Shown: positions 16,012 to 25,834, counted from the first letter of the stretch. The stretch: DNA of 64,000 nucleotides from Haliea sp963974125 (GCA_963974125.1 CAXBCH010000001.1:138908-202907), one strand, 5' to 3'. Notes: generated by a model from the sequence alone, not told the origin. Program-made: numbers and translations.

Positions 16012-16803
16012 ATGTTCTACGGCAAACTGGTGGCGGGCCTTATCGGCCTGCTGGTGGGCGGCCCCATAGGCCTGGTAATCGGTGTATTTATCGGTCACCA
16101 GTTCGACCGCGGCCTGCGCCGGACCATGGAGGCGAACTCGCCGGAGAATATCGCCCGTCTCAAGGCCCGTTTCTTCGAAACCATCTTCCTGCTGCTGGGC
16201 CACATGGCCAAGGCGGACGGCCGCATCTCGCAGCAGGAAATCGATCACACCGAGATGATCATCCGCCAGATGGGCCTGGATGCCGGTCAGCGCCAGCGCG
16301 CCATCGAGCTGTTCAAGCAGGGTGCGGCGCCGGACTTCGATGTGCGGGTCACGATCTCGGCCTTCCTCGAACTCTGTGGCCGCCAGCCCCAGCTGCGCCA
16401 GACCCTGCTCATGTTCCTGGTATCGCTGGCGCTGGTGGACCACGGCATTGAGCCGGAAGAGCGCCGGGTATTGGACAACATTGCCGGCCTGCTGGGCTTC
16501 AACCCGGCGCAGCTCGACCACCTGCTGCGCATGGCCCAGGCCCAGGAGCAGTTCCACCATCGCCCCGGCGGTGCCGGCAGCGGCAGCGGCGCCGACCGGC
16601 TGCAGGCCGCCTACGCCGCCCTCGGGGTCAGCCCGGACGTGTCCGACCGCGACCTGAAGAAGGCCTACCGCAAGCTGATGAGCGAGAACCACCCGGACAA
16701 GCTGATCGCGCGGGGTGTGCCCGATGACATGCTCAAGGTGGCCACGGAGAAATCCCAGGAGATTACCGCGGCCTACGAGCTGGTCAGCAAGTACCGCAAA
16801 TAG
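16012..16803 (+). CDS. djlA: DjlA-type membrane co-chaperone (TerB-J domain)
   Basis: A 263-residue type III J-protein. It has an N-terminal membrane helix with small residues (residues 7-27), a TerB-like helical domain (about 55-170, with HMAKADGRISQQEI), a glycine/serine linker, and a C-terminal J domain with the essential HPD motif at residues 227-229. J domains stimulate the ATPase of DnaK, here at the inner membrane. DjlA is linked to envelope stress signalling in enterics. It diverges from glyQ and converges on trkH with a four-base gap. Confidence 0.93.
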   Translation: MFYGKLVAGLIGLLVGGPIGLVIGVFIGHQFDRGLRRTMEANSPENIARLKARFFETIFLLLGHMAKADGRISQQEIDHTEMIIRQMGLDAGQRQRAIELFKQGAAPDFDVRVTISAFLELCGRQPQLRQTLLMFLVSLALVDHGIEPEERRVLDNIAGLLGFNPAQLDHLLRMAQAQEQFHHRPGGAGSGSGADRLQAAYAALGVSPDVSDRDLKKAYRKLMSENHPDKLIARGVPDDMLKVATEKSQEITAAYELVSKYRK

Positions 16804-16807
16804 GCGG

Positions 16808-18256
16808 CTACAACCGCCAGAACATTGGCGTAAACAGCACCAGCAGGGTAAAGATCTCCAGCCGTCCCAGCAGCATGGCCAGGCACAGCAGCCCCTTGGC
16901 GACGTCGCTGATGCCGGCGTAGTTGGCGGCCACTTCGCCCAGCCCCGGTCCCAGGTTGTTGAGGCAGGCGGCCACCGCCGAGAAGGCGGTGGTGAAGTCC
17001 AGGCCGGTCCCCAGCAGGGCCAGCATCATGGTCACGAACACGAACATGTAGACCGCGAAGAAGCTCCAGACCGCACTCACTACCGTGGCTTCCACCCGGT
17101 GGCGGCCGATCTTCAGCGGGATGACCGCTTTCGGGTGCACCAGCTGCTTGAGTTCGCGGATGCCCTGCTTGGCGATCAGCATCAGGCGCACGGATTTCAT
17201 GCCGCCGGCGGTCGACCCCACGCAGCCGCCCATGAAGGAAAACATGATCAGCATGACCGGCAGAAAGGTGGGCCAGGCGCTGAAATCCTGCGTTGCGAAT
17301 CCCGAGGTAGTGGTAATGGATATGGTCATGAACAGGCCGTGGATCAGGCTGTCCTCTATCGTCAGGACATCGCTCAGGATGAGGTAGCTGCAGGTGATCG
17401 CAATACCTACCAGCAGCACCCCGAGGAAGAAACGCGACTCGGAATCCTGGCGGTAGCCATTCAGGCTGCGCCGGCGCCAGGAGAGGAAGTGCAGGCCGAA
17501 GTTGAGCCCGGAAATCACCATGAACAGGCTACAGATCAGCAGGATACTGTTGCTCTCGAAATAGCCCATGCTGGCATCGTGGGTGGAGAAGCCGCCGATG
17601 GCGACGGTGGAAAAGGAGTGGGCCACCGCGTCGAAGCCGCTCATGCCCGCCGCCCGGTAGGCCACCGCGCAGACCACGGTCAGGGCCAGATAGACGAAAA
17701 ACAGGGCCTTGGCGGTCTCGGCGATACGCGGGGTGAGTTTGCGGTCCTTGGTGGGTCCGGGAATCTCCGCCCGATACAGCTGCATGCCGCCGATGCCGAG
17801 CATGGGCAGCACTGCCACCGCGATCACGATGATCCCGATGCCGCCCAGCCACTGCAACAGTTGCCGGTAGATAAGGATGGAGCGGGGCAGATCGTCGAGG
17901 CCGGTGATCACCGTGGCGCCGGTGGTGGTCAGCCCGGAGATGGACTCGAAAATCGCGTCCATGGGGCTGAGTTGCAGCCCTGCGGTGAGAATGAACGGCA
18001 GCGAGCCGGCGATGCCCAGTACGGTCCAGAACAGCGAGGTGACCAGGAAGCCGTCGCGAATCCGCAGTTCGTGGCGGACATGTTGCACCGGCAACCAGAG
18101 CAGCAGGCCGGCGAGGAAGGTCAGTCCCAGGGCGCTGGCGAAACTGGTAATGGTGTGGTCGTCATCCAGCAGGGCGAATCCCATTGGTACCAGCAGGGTG
18201 CTGCTGAACAGCATCAGCAGCAGCCCGAGAATACGCATCGAGATGGTCAGGTGCAT
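16808..18256 (-). CDS. trkH: Potassium uptake protein TrkH
   Basis: A 482-residue membrane channel subunit of the Trk potassium uptake system. The four selectivity-filter loops are visible as TTTGATVI, FSTVAIGGFS, TTSGFATQDF and LNNLGPGLG, each with the central glycine. About ten to twelve hydrophobic helices surround them. TrkH works with the cytoplasmic gating ring TrkA, whose gene lies immediately upstream with a ten-base gap, so the pair form one unit. Confidence 0.96.
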   Translation of the reverse strand: MHLTISMRILGLLLMLFSSTLLVPMGFALLDDDHTITSFASALGLTFLAGLLLWLPVQHVRHELRIRDGFLVTSLFWTVLGIAGSLPFILTAGLQLSPMDAIFESISGLTTTGATVITGLDDLPRSILIYRQLLQWLGGIGIIVIAVAVLPMLGIGGMQLYRAEIPGPTKDRKLTPRIAETAKALFFVYLALTVVCAVAYRAAGMSGFDAVAHSFSTVAIGGFSTHDASMGYFESNSILLICSLFMVISGLNFGLHFLSWRRRSLNGYRQDSESRFFLGVLLVGIAITCSYLILSDVLTIEDSLIHGLFMTISITTTSGFATQDFSAWPTFLPVMLIMFSFMGGCVGSTAGGMKSVRLMLIAKQGIRELKQLVHPKAVIPLKIGRHRVEATVVSAVWSFFAVYMFVFVTMMLALLGTGLDFTTAFSAVAACLNNLGPGLGEVAANYAGISDVAKGLLCLAMLLGRLEIFTLLVLFTPMFWRL

Positions 18257-18266
18257 GGCGGCGGAG

Positions 18267-19643
18267 TCAGGAAAAGAAGCCGAAGCCGACCGCGAACAGT
18301 TTCTCCACGGCCGAGATCTTGTTGCGGTCCAGCAGGAACAGCACCACGTGGTCCCCGGCCTCCACCACCACGTGCCGGTGCGCGATCAGTACCTCGTCGC
18401 CGCGGACAATGGCGCCGATGGTGACCCCGTCCGGGAGCGTGATCTCGTCCAGGCGCCGCCCCACTACCCGGGAGGAGTAGGTGTCACCGCGGGCGGTGAC
18501 CTCAATGGCCTCCGCGGCACCGCGGCGCAGGGAGTGCACGTTGCTGATGTCGCCGCGCCGGACGTGGGTCAGGAGGCTGCCGATGGTGATCTGCTGGGGT
18601 GAAATGGCGATGTCGATCTCGTCCCCGACCAGGTCGGCATAGGCGGGGTTGGTGATCAGGGTGATGACTTTTTTCGCGCCCATGCGCTTGGCCAGCATCG
18701 ACATCATGATGTTGGACTCGTCGTTGTTGGTCAGGGCGCAGAACACGTCGGTGGCCTCGATATTCTCCGAGGACAGCAGCTGCGGCTCGGAGGCGCTGCC
18801 GTGGAGGACGATCGCGTGCTTGAGGGATTCCGACAGCAACCGGCAGCGGGGATAGGACTGCTCGATGACCTTGACCTGGTAGCGCCCCTCGATGCTCTGG
18901 GCCAGGGTGGCGCCGATGTTGCCGCCACCGGCAATCATCACCCGGTGGTAGGGCTTGTCGACCTTGCGCAGCTCCGACATCACCTTGCGGATGTCCTTGC
19001 GCGCGGCGATGAAGAAAACTTCGTCATCGGCCTCCACCACCGTGTCGCCCTCGGGAATGATGGCGCGGTCGCGGCGGAAGATGGCGGCCACCCGGGTATC
19101 GACCCGGGGCATGTGCTTGCGAATGTCCTGCAGCTCGTGACCGACGATGGGGCCGCCGTGGTAGGCGCGCACGGCGACCAGCTGAATCCGCCCTTCCGCA
19201 AAGTCCAGCACCTGCAGCGCGCCCGGGTTGGCGATCAATTCGACGATGGCCTTGGTCACCAGCTGCTCGGGGCCAATGATGACATCCACCGGCACATTGT
19301 CAGGGGTGAACAGGCGCTCCTGGTAGGCGAGGTAATTGGGTGAGCGCACCCGGGAGATCTTGGTCGGGGTGTTGAACAGCGAGTGGGCAATCTGGCAGGC
19401 CATCATGTTGATTTCGTCGCTGTTGGTAACGGCGATCAACATGTCCGCGTCCTCGGCGCCCGCCTGGTAGAGGACGTCGGGATGCGAGGCGCCGCCGGTG
19501 ACGGTGCCGATGTCGAGCCGGTCCTGCAGTTCCCGCAGGCGATCACCATCCGTGTCCACGACGGTAATGTCGTTCTGTTCGTTGGCGAGGTGTTCGGCAA
19601 GGGTGCCGCCGACCTGCCCTGCGCCGAGAATGATGATCTTCAT
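18267..19643 (-). CDS. trkA: Trk system potassium uptake protein TrkA
   Basis: This 458-residue protein is the NAD(H)/nucleotide-binding regulator of TrkH. It contains two tandem RCK units, each a Rossmann fold plus RCK_C. The glycine-rich nucleotide loops are GAGQVGGTLAEHLA near residue 7 and GGGNIGATLA near residue 238. Length and duplication match canonical TrkA. It lies between rsmB and trkH, the rsmB-trkA order common in Gammaproteobacteria; a 96-base gap separates it from rsmB. Confidence 0.96.
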   Translation of the reverse strand: MKIIILGAGQVGGTLAEHLANEQNDITVVDTDGDRLRELQDRLDIGTVTGGASHPDVLYQAGAEDADMLIAVTNSDEINMMACQIAHSLFNTPTKISRVRSPNYLAYQERLFTPDNVPVDVIIGPEQLVTKAIVELIANPGALQVLDFAEGRIQLVAVRAYHGGPIVGHELQDIRKHMPRVDTRVAAIFRRDRAIIPEGDTVVEADDEVFFIAARKDIRKVMSELRKVDKPYHRVMIAGGGNIGATLAQSIEGRYQVKVIEQSYPRCRLLSESLKHAIVLHGSASEPQLLSSENIEATDVFCALTNNDESNIMMSMLAKRMGAKKVITLITNPAYADLVGDEIDIAISPQQITIGSLLTHVRRGDISNVHSLRRGAAEAIEVTARGDTYSSRVVGRRLDEITLPDGVTIGAIVRGDEVLIAHRHVVVEAGDHVVLFLLDRNKISAVEKLFAVGFGFFS

Positions 19644-19739
19644 TGCTGGGGTGCTTCCCCTGGGATTTTCTGCACCTTAATGAAAAGGCCGGAGGATTGT
19701 AAGTGGCGGCTGCCGAAATAGTGCACTGCGCAGCCGGCC

Positions 19740-21029
19740 TCAGTGGCGCCGTTGCAGGAGGCTGAAAAACAGCCCGTCTGGCCCCGCACTCGCCGGCAGC
19801 AGTTGCACGCCGTGTGCGCGTATCTCGCCGGGGATGTCGAGGGTCTGCAGTTCAGCGTCCCCGGTGGCGGCGAGGAAGCGCTGGATCACGGCGCTGTTTT
19901 CCGCTTCCAGCACCGAGCAGGTGACGTACAGCAGTGTGCCCCCGGGCTGCAACAGCGGCCAGAGGCCCTGCAGGATCCACAGCTGCTGCGCCGCCAGCGT
20001 GGCGATGTCATCTGCTCGACGCAACAGCTTGACGTCCGGGTGACGGCGAATCACACCGCTGGCGGAACAGGGAGCATCCACCAGAATCCGGTCAAATCGC
20101 CGTTCCTGCAGGGAGGCCGGTGGCGCGGTGGCATTGCCCTGCAGCACCTCCGCCTGTAGTGACAGCCGCTGCAGGTTGTCGCGGACCCGCTGCAGCCGGG
20201 AGGCATCGACATCCATGGCCGTCAGGGCGATGCCGGGTTCCAGCTCCAGCAGGTGGCAGGCCTTGCCGCCGGGTGCGGCGCAGGCATCCAGCACCCGCTC
20301 GCCGGCACGGGCGCCCAGCAGGTGTGCCGCCAGTTGCGCGGCTTCATCCTGCACGCTGGCCTGCCCTGCGGCGAAGCCCGGCAATGCCGCCACATCGACA
20401 GCCCGCTGCAGGTAAATCGCCTCCGGTGCCAGTTGCCCCGCGGTGGCCGCAATGTCAGCGGCCGCCAGTGCCGCCAGGTAGTCCTCGCGGCTGCCGAGAC
20501 GGCGGTTGACCCTGAGTACCATCGGCGGCTGCTCGTTGTTGGCTGCCATGATCGCATCCGCCCGCTCCGGCCAGTCGCGCTGCAGGGCGTCAAACAGCCA
20601 CTGCGGGTGCGCCGCGACCGCCGCGGGAGACAGCTTGCCCACCAGCTGCTGCCGCTGCCGCAGATAGCTGCGCAGCACCGCGTTGCACAGCCCCTTGGCC
20701 CAGATCTTGTGCAATGTCCGGGTGGCGGCCACGGTGGCGGCGACCGCGGCGTGGTCCGGCACCCGGGTTTCCTCCAGCTGGTACAGGCCCAGCAGCAGCA
20801 GCGCCTCGATGTCGCGGTCGCGATTCTTCAGCGGCTTGCTCAACAACTGCTGTAGCTGCGGTTGCAGTCGCGGATAGTGGCGCAGGGTTCCGTAGCACAG
20901 CTGCTGCAGCAGCCCCCGGTCACGCTCGGCAACGGTTTCCAGCGCGGCCGGCAATAGCTGGTTCAGGGAGCCACCCTCCAGTACGCCGGCTATCGCGAGC
21001 GCTGCCGCCGCCCGCGTATCGGTAGTCAT
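19740..21029 (-). CDS. rsmB: 16S rRNA (cytosine-967-C5)-methyltransferase RsmB
   Basis: A 429-residue enzyme that methylates C967 of 16S rRNA. The N-terminal 140 residues form a NusB-like RNA-binding domain. The catalytic half has the S-adenosylmethionine loop DACAAPGGKA, the catalytic-cysteine motif DAPCSASG and the second conserved cysteine in VTCSVLEAEN. The ATG overlaps the fmt stop by ATGA, so it is coupled to fmt in the conserved def-fmt-rsmB operon. Confidence 0.96.
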   Translation of the reverse strand: MTTDTRAAAALAIAGVLEGGSLNQLLPAALETVAERDRGLLQQLCYGTLRHYPRLQPQLQQLLSKPLKNRDRDIEALLLLGLYQLEETRVPDHAAVAATVAATRTLHKIWAKGLCNAVLRSYLRQRQQLVGKLSPAAVAAHPQWLFDALQRDWPERADAIMAANNEQPPMVLRVNRRLGSREDYLAALAAADIAATAGQLAPEAIYLQRAVDVAALPGFAAGQASVQDEAAQLAAHLLGARAGERVLDACAAPGGKACHLLELEPGIALTAMDVDASRLQRVRDNLQRLSLQAEVLQGNATAPPASLQERRFDRILVDAPCSASGVIRRHPDVKLLRRADDIATLAAQQLWILQGLWPLLQPGGTLLYVTCSVLEAENSAVIQRFLAATGDAELQTLDIPGEIRAHGVQLLPASAGPDGLFFSLLQRRH

Positions 21030-22015
21030 GAGCGGGCTTCCTGCGCTGCGGCGGGCTCAAAGCGACTGCCGGGCAGGAACAGCGCACTCCGCGCATTGAG
21101 TAGTTCGGCGGCCGGCAGGGCCCTGCCGCCGGGCAGCTGCAACTGCCGGATGCGGAGGACGCCCTCGCCGCAGGCGACCCGGATGCCCTCGCGGTCGGCA
21201 CCGAGTATCGTACCCGGGCTGGCGTTTGCCACCGGCGCTGCCGGGAGCTCCGCGCTTGCCTCCCAGATTCGCACCCTTTCGCCGCCGAGGATGCCGTAGC
21301 AGACCGGGAACGGGTTGAACGCAGCTACCGCCCTGGCCAGTTCCGCTGCGCTGCGGTTCCAGTCCAGGGCCGCTTCCGACTTGTCGATCTTGTGGGCGTA
21401 GGTGGCACCGGCGTCATCCTGCGCGGTGGCCGCCTCGCGACAGGCCGGCAGGTGGTCGAGTACCTGCAGCAACAGGGGGGGGCCGATTGCGGCGAGCTGG
21501 TTGTGCAACATGCCGGCGCTGGTGCCGGGTGTGATCGGCAGTCTCGCCTCTGCCAGCATGGCACCGGTATCCAGCCCCGCGTCCATCTGCATGATGGTGA
21601 TGCCGGTCTCGTTGTCCCCGGCCTCGATGGCGCGCTGGATGGGCGCCGCACCGCGCCAGCGTGGCAGCAGCGAGGCATGGACGTTGATACAGCCCAGACG
21701 GGGCGCGTCCAGCACCGCCTGCGGCAGGATCAGCCCGTAGGCCACCACCACCATGACATCCGCAGCCCACGCCGCAAGCTCGGCCTGGGCGGCGGCAGTC
21801 CGCAGGCTGGCGGGCTGCAGTACCGGGATCCCCGCCGCGAGGGCGACCTCCTTGACCGGGCTGGCGTGCAGTTTCTTGCCGCGGCCGGCCGGGCGGTCCG
21901 GCTGGGTGTAGACGGCAATGACGTCATGGCGGCTGGCCAGCAGGGCTTGCAGGTGGGTGGCGGCAAAATCGGGCGTGCCGGCAAAGATCAGGCGTAACGG
22001 TTCACCGGCCACCAC
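21026..22015 (-). CDS. fmt: Methionyl-tRNA formyltransferase
   Basis: This 329-residue enzyme formylates initiator Met-tRNA. The formyltransferase core shows FAGTPDFAA near the N-terminus, the folate-site segment NVHASLLPRWRGAAPIQRAI with catalytic His, and DAGLDTG. A C-terminal OB-fold domain binds the tRNA. The start is GTG (two consecutive GTG codons are available), immediately after the def stop. It is co-transcribed with def, which removes the formyl group after translation. Confidence 0.96.
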   Translation of the reverse strand: MVAGEPLRLIFAGTPDFAATHLQALLASRHDVIAVYTQPDRPAGRGKKLHASPVKEVALAAGIPVLQPASLRTAAAQAELAAWAADVMVVVAYGLILPQAVLDAPRLGCINVHASLLPRWRGAAPIQRAIEAGDNETGITIMQMDAGLDTGAMLAEARLPITPGTSAGMLHNQLAAIGPPLLLQVLDHLPACREAATAQDDAGATYAHKIDKSEAALDWNRSAAELARAVAAFNPFPVCYGILGGERVRIWEASAELPAAPVANASPGTILGADREGIRVACGEGVLRIRQLQLPGGRALPAAELLNARSALFLPGSRFEPAAAQEARS

Positions 22016-22522
22016 TCAGGCCTGGCGCCGCTGTTCTTTCTCCAGCTTCCTGCGGATGCGCTGGCGCTTGAGGGGTGAGAGGTAGTCCACGAACAGCTTG
22101 CCGTCGAGGTGGTCGATTTCATGCTGCAGGCAGATCGCCAGCAAACCCTGCAGTTCGCGGGTGAAGGATTCGCCATCGCGGTCCAGCGCGGTGACCGAGA
22201 TGCGCTGCGGCCGCTGCACGGTTTCGTAGAATCCCGGTACCGAGAGGCAGCCCTCGTCATATTCGCCCAGGTCCGGGTCGAGAACGGTGATTTCGGGATT
22301 GATGAACACCAGCGGCTCGCTGTGATCCTCGCTGACGTCTATCACCAGCAGCCGCTGGTGGACGTTGACCTGGGTTGCCGCGAGTCCGATTCCCGGTGCC
22401 GCGTACATGGTCTCGAACAGGTCGTCGATGAGCGCACGGGTGGCGTCCGTCACCGCGTCTACCGGCTTTGCCCGGGTGCGCAGCCGGGGGTCGGGGAATT
22501 CAAGAATGTCGAGTACTGCCAT
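22016..22522 (-). CDS. def: Peptide deformylase
   Basis: A 168-residue Fe/Zn hydrolase that removes N-formyl groups from new proteins. All three signature motifs are present: GIGLAATQV, EGCLSVP (metal Cys) and QHEIDHLDG (metal His pair and catalytic Glu). I chose the ATG giving MAVLDILEFPDPRL, which matches the family N-terminus; the frame runs 21 codons further upstream without homology. It heads the def-fmt-rsmB operon, divergent from tsaP. Confidence 0.97.
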   Translation of the reverse strand: MAVLDILEFPDPRLRTRAKPVDAVTDATRALIDDLFETMYAAPGIGLAATQVNVHQRLLVIDVSEDHSEPLVFINPEITVLDPDLGEYDEGCLSVPGFYETVQRPQRISVTALDRDGESFTRELQGLLAICLQHEIDHLDGKLFVDYLSPLKRQRIRRKLEKEQRRQA

Positions 22523-22738
22523 GGTGTTAGCTGCCTTCGGAGCTGTGCCGGCCGATGGTAAATTAGTCACATTGGGGCTTGCCACGGGCCTATGCCCACC
22601 GCAAACTGTGGCTATTATATAACTGCTGGCAAGGTAGTGCCCAGCGCCGCCAAGACCGGCTGCGCACTTGTCTGCACGGGGAGATCGCTGGCGCGGGTTT
22701 GGCGGGCGGATGATAACAGGGGCAGGCTGGACAGAATC

Positions 22739-23773
22739 ATGAGAGCAAAGTCTTTTTCGGTTTACCTGGTATTACTCGGGAGCTTGCTGTTCAGTACCTG
22801 GCTGCAGGCCGCGGTGGAACTCAACGAGGACGTGCCGGATACCTATATTGTCAAGAAGGGCGATACGCTCTGGGGCATCTCCGGCATGTACCTGCGCGAG
22901 CCCTGGCGCTGGCCGGAACTCTGGGACGTCAATCCGCAGATAGACAATCCCCACCTGATCTATCCCGGCGATGAACTGTACCTGACCTGGGTCGATGGCC
23001 AGCCCCGCCTCCGGGTCCGGCGCGGCCGCGATATCAAGCTCGAGCCCGGCATGCGTGTGATACCGCTGGATCTGGCCATTCCGGTGATACCGCTGGACCA
23101 GATCGGCTCCTTCCTCAAGCGCCACCTTATTCTCGATGCTGATGAATTGAACAATTCGGCCTATGTGGTGGCTGGCGACCAGGGCCGCCTGATCGCCGCT
23201 CCCGGCGACCGCGTCTTCGGTCGGGGGCCGTTCCCGGATGGCGAACGCAGTTTCGGCATTTTCCGCGCCGGGGATACCTACCACGACCCCGTTACCAATG
23301 AACTCCTGGGTTACCAGGCCATGGACATCGGCAACGCGCGGCTCATCAGCAGCAATCGCGATGATGTCACTGAGCTGAACATCACCCGGGTGACTGAGGA
23401 GGTGCGCGTTGCGGACCGCCTGCTGCCCGTGCGGGAGCGGGTCCTGGATGCGACGTTCCAGCCCCGGGCGCCGGCAGTCGAGATCACTGATGGCTTCATG
23501 ATCGCGGTCGACGGCGGCGTCAACCAGATCGGCCAGGGGAATATCGTGGTGCTGAACCGCGGTGAGCGGGATGGCATCGAAGTTGGTCACGTGCTGGCCA
23601 TCTACCAGGCCGGCGGTCGTGTCTTCGACGAGGTCGCACGCCAGAACGTGACCCTGCCAGATACCCGCGCCGGCCTGATGATGGTCTTCGAGGTATTTGA
23701 GAAAGCCAGCTATGGACTGGTACTGAGGGCCAGCCGCCCGCTGAAGGTGCTGGACAAGGTAAAGAACCCCTGA
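22739..23773 (+). CDS. tsaP: LysM protein, TsaP-like type IV pilus secretin-associated protein
   Basis: A 344-residue exported protein. It has a signal peptide (about residues 1-25, ending LQAA) and a LysM peptidoglycan-binding domain (about 32-82: YIVKKGDTLWGIS to YPGDELYL). A beta-rich C-terminal domain includes GNIVVLNRGERDGIEVGHVL, the FlgT-C-like region of TsaP. TsaP anchors the type IV pilus secretin ring to peptidoglycan. The assignment rests on domains and on the def/tsaP/dprA gene order, which is the Pseudomonas arrangement. The ATG was chosen for the signal peptide; the frame is open upstream. Confidence 0.8.
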   Translation: MRAKSFSVYLVLLGSLLFSTWLQAAVELNEDVPDTYIVKKGDTLWGISGMYLREPWRWPELWDVNPQIDNPHLIYPGDELYLTWVDGQPRLRVRRGRDIKLEPGMRVIPLDLAIPVIPLDQIGSFLKRHLILDADELNNSAYVVAGDQGRLIAAPGDRVFGRGPFPDGERSFGIFRAGDTYHDPVTNELLGYQAMDIGNARLISSNRDDVTELNITRVTEEVRVADRLLPVRERVLDATFQPRAPAVEITDGFMIAVDGGVNQIGQGNIVVLNRGERDGIEVGHVLAIYQAGGRVFDEVARQNVTLPDTRAGLMMVFEVFEKASYGLVLRASRPLKVLDKVKNP

Positions 23774-23847
23774 CAGGACTGCGGCGGCCACGGAACGGTC
23801 GCTGCCGGGGGAGAGAAACGGAACAGACATGACGTCAAGGATGATGT

Positions 23848-24960
23848 ATGGATGCCGCGCACGCCCGGCTGTGCCTGTTGCTGCACAGCCTTCCCGGTCT
23901 CGACAAGCGCCAGCTGCGGCATTGGCTGCAGCATTTTGGCTCCCCCCAGGCCCTCTGGGAAGCAGATTCCGAAGCCCTGGCCGGGACCGCTGCCGACGCC
24001 GCTGCGCTCGCGGACCTGGCCACTGCTCGCCGCTACGGTCGACATCCGCAGGCGCCACGGGATATCGATCGCCAGCTTGACGCCCTGCTCGCCGTCGGCG
24101 GCCGCGTAATCGCCCTGGGGTCGTCCGGCTACCCTCCGCTGCTGGCTGCCATTCACGATCCGCCGCCGTTGTTGTATCTGCGCGGACGCGGGGAACTGCT
24201 GCAGGCGCCCCAGCTCGCCGTCGTCGGCAGTCGCAAGGCCAGCCCGCCCGGCATCCGCTATGCCCGGGAGCTCGCCGCCGCCGCGGTCGGGTCTGGTCTG
24301 ACTGTCACCAGCGGCCTGGCGCTGGGCATCGACGGCGCCGCCCATCGCGGCGCATTGGACGCGGGTGGTGCCAGCGTTGCGGTCATGGCTACCGGTGTCG
24401 ACTCCATCTACCCCCGACGCCACGACGGGCTGGCCCGGCAGCTGCTGGAAAATGGCTGCCTGGTCAGTGAATTTGCCCCCCTGACGCCGGCGCTGCCACA
24501 GCACTTCCCGGCCCGCAACCGGATCATCAGCGGGCTGGCGCTCGCTGTGCTGGTGGTGGAAGCGGCTTTGCCCAGCGGCTCGCTGATAACCGCGGGCACT
24601 GCTCTGGAGCAGGGGCGGGAAGTATTTGCCGTGCCCTGGTTTCCCGGCCACGCCGGGGGCCGAGGCTGTCTGCGGCTGCTGCGGGATGGCGCGGCCATGG
24701 CAGAGAGCATCGACGACATTCTGGCGGAACTCGGGCCCCTGTTTCAGTGCCAGCTCGAACTCGCGCCGGCGGCTACGGAAACAGCGGCCGACGCCGCGAA
24801 CCGGTGCTGGCTTTTGCCCCTGGTAGGTTATGAGGTGGTGACGGTGGACACCCTGGTGCTGGCTTCGGGACGCCCCGTGGCCGAAGTCCTGGCGGCACTG
24901 TCGGCGCTGGAACTCGAAGGCAGAATCGCGCGCCACGGCGGCGGTTATGTCCGCCGCTGA
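23848..24960 (+). CDS. dprA: DNA processing protein DprA
   Basis: A 370-residue DprA/Smf protein that loads RecA onto incoming single-stranded DNA during natural transformation. An N-terminal SAM-like helical domain is followed by the Rossmann core with VVGSRKASPPG, SGLALGIDGAAH, ATGVDSIYPRRH, FPARNRIISGLA and SGSLITA. A C-terminal winged-helix domain begins near residue 310. It follows tsaP by 74 bases on the same strand. With tsaP it hints at DNA uptake via a type IV pilus, although dprA is also widespread in non-competent species. Confidence 0.96.
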   Translation: MDAAHARLCLLLHSLPGLDKRQLRHWLQHFGSPQALWEADSEALAGTAADAAALADLATARRYGRHPQAPRDIDRQLDALLAVGGRVIALGSSGYPPLLAAIHDPPPLLYLRGRGELLQAPQLAVVGSRKASPPGIRYARELAAAAVGSGLTVTSGLALGIDGAAHRGALDAGGASVAVMATGVDSIYPRRHDGLARQLLENGCLVSEFAPLTPALPQHFPARNRIISGLALAVLVVEAALPSGSLITAGTALEQGREVFAVPWFPGHAGGRGCLRLLRDGAAMAESIDDILAELGPLFQCQLELAPAATETAADAANRCWLLPLVGYEVVTVDTLVLASGRPVAEVLAALSALELEGRIARHGGGYVRR

Positions 24961-25049
24961 AGCAGAATTATCTTGTTCGAATCCCGGGCAGGGGGTACAT
25001 TTGCCATCAAACACGATTTTTCATTGATTTCAAGGAATAGGGTGGAAAA

Positions 25050-25820
25050 ATGTTAAATACACTGGGGAAGAAAGTCCTGTTTGGCGGTGTCGTCTTGTTG
25101 GGCGTCACGCTTGAGGCCGCTGCGCAGGCACGGCCCAATCTCATGTTCTGCGGCAGCAGCCAAAGAACAGGGGCGGACCTGTATTCGGGCATCACGGCAC
25201 TCAATGAGGTTTCCAGCTGTACTCCCGATGCGGATACCCAGGCGCTGCTGGTCACGCGCAGTGGTTCTGTTGCGGGCAACGGGGCTGCGTGGCTGGCGTA
25301 CCTCAATGCCGGCGGCATTATCATCACTGAACACACGAATCCGGAGGCTGTCTATAACGAGATTTATACCACTGCTTACACGAGTGAGTTTGTTGGTGAA
25401 TGCCAGGATAACGTGATGCCATCGACCATCCTCAATCCCTCAGACCCCTTCTGGCTGGCGAATCCCCTGGCGCCGGTGGGTCCCTCCGAAGACAGCTGCG
25501 GTTCCGACCTGCAGGACGTTGTCGACGGTGAAGGCGGCGCCGTGGTGGCGCTTGGTGCCCGTACCCCGGACGGCACCGTGTCCCTTGCCTACAGGAGCCA
25601 GGGCAGCGGCGTACTCTTTCTTTCCGGCGCGGACTGGCAGGATAACGAGGCTTCCTACACCGATTCCTCAAGGAGCCTGTTTGGCGGGATGATTACGGCC
25701 CGTTTCAGTGCTGAACCCAGTGCGCCTCCGGTTCCGGTTCCCGCGTTGCCCCTGTGGCTGCTGGGTATCATGGGCGGCCTGCTGGCAACCTTGGGACTCA
25801 GAAAATTGCGCAAGGCTTGA
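25050..25820 (+). CDS. Secreted protein with exosortase-type C-terminal sorting tail
   Basis: I cannot name this 256-residue protein. It has a signal peptide (residues 1 to about 26, ending EAAAQA) and an exported domain with several cysteines. Segments such as YLNAGGIIITEHTN and GSGVLFLSGADWQDN suggest a Rossmann-like, ThuA/amidotransferase-style fold. The C-terminus is tripartite: a proline-rich motif VPVPALPLW, a hydrophobic helix, then the basic cluster RKLRKA. That layout matches exosortase/PEP-CTERM-like sorting signals, so it may be processed and displayed at the surface (inference). It is monocistronic with its own terminator, and interrupts the usual dprA-tsaC order. Confidence 0.7.
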   Translation: MLNTLGKKVLFGGVVLLGVTLEAAAQARPNLMFCGSSQRTGADLYSGITALNEVSSCTPDADTQALLVTRSGSVAGNGAAWLAYLNAGGIIITEHTNPEAVYNEIYTTAYTSEFVGECQDNVMPSTILNPSDPFWLANPLAPVGPSEDSCGSDLQDVVDGEGGAVVALGARTPDGTVSLAYRSQGSGVLFLSGADWQDNEASYTDSSRSLFGGMITARFSAEPSAPPVPVPALPLWLLGIMGGLLATLGLRKLRKA

Positions 25821-25834
25821 TCCGTCGCCCTGTG

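Noticed and set aside
16715..18424. 569-codon plus-strand frame over trkH
   Set aside because: Extremely His/Gln/Gly-rich composition with no family resemblance; the TrkH filter motifs on the minus strand are unambiguous.
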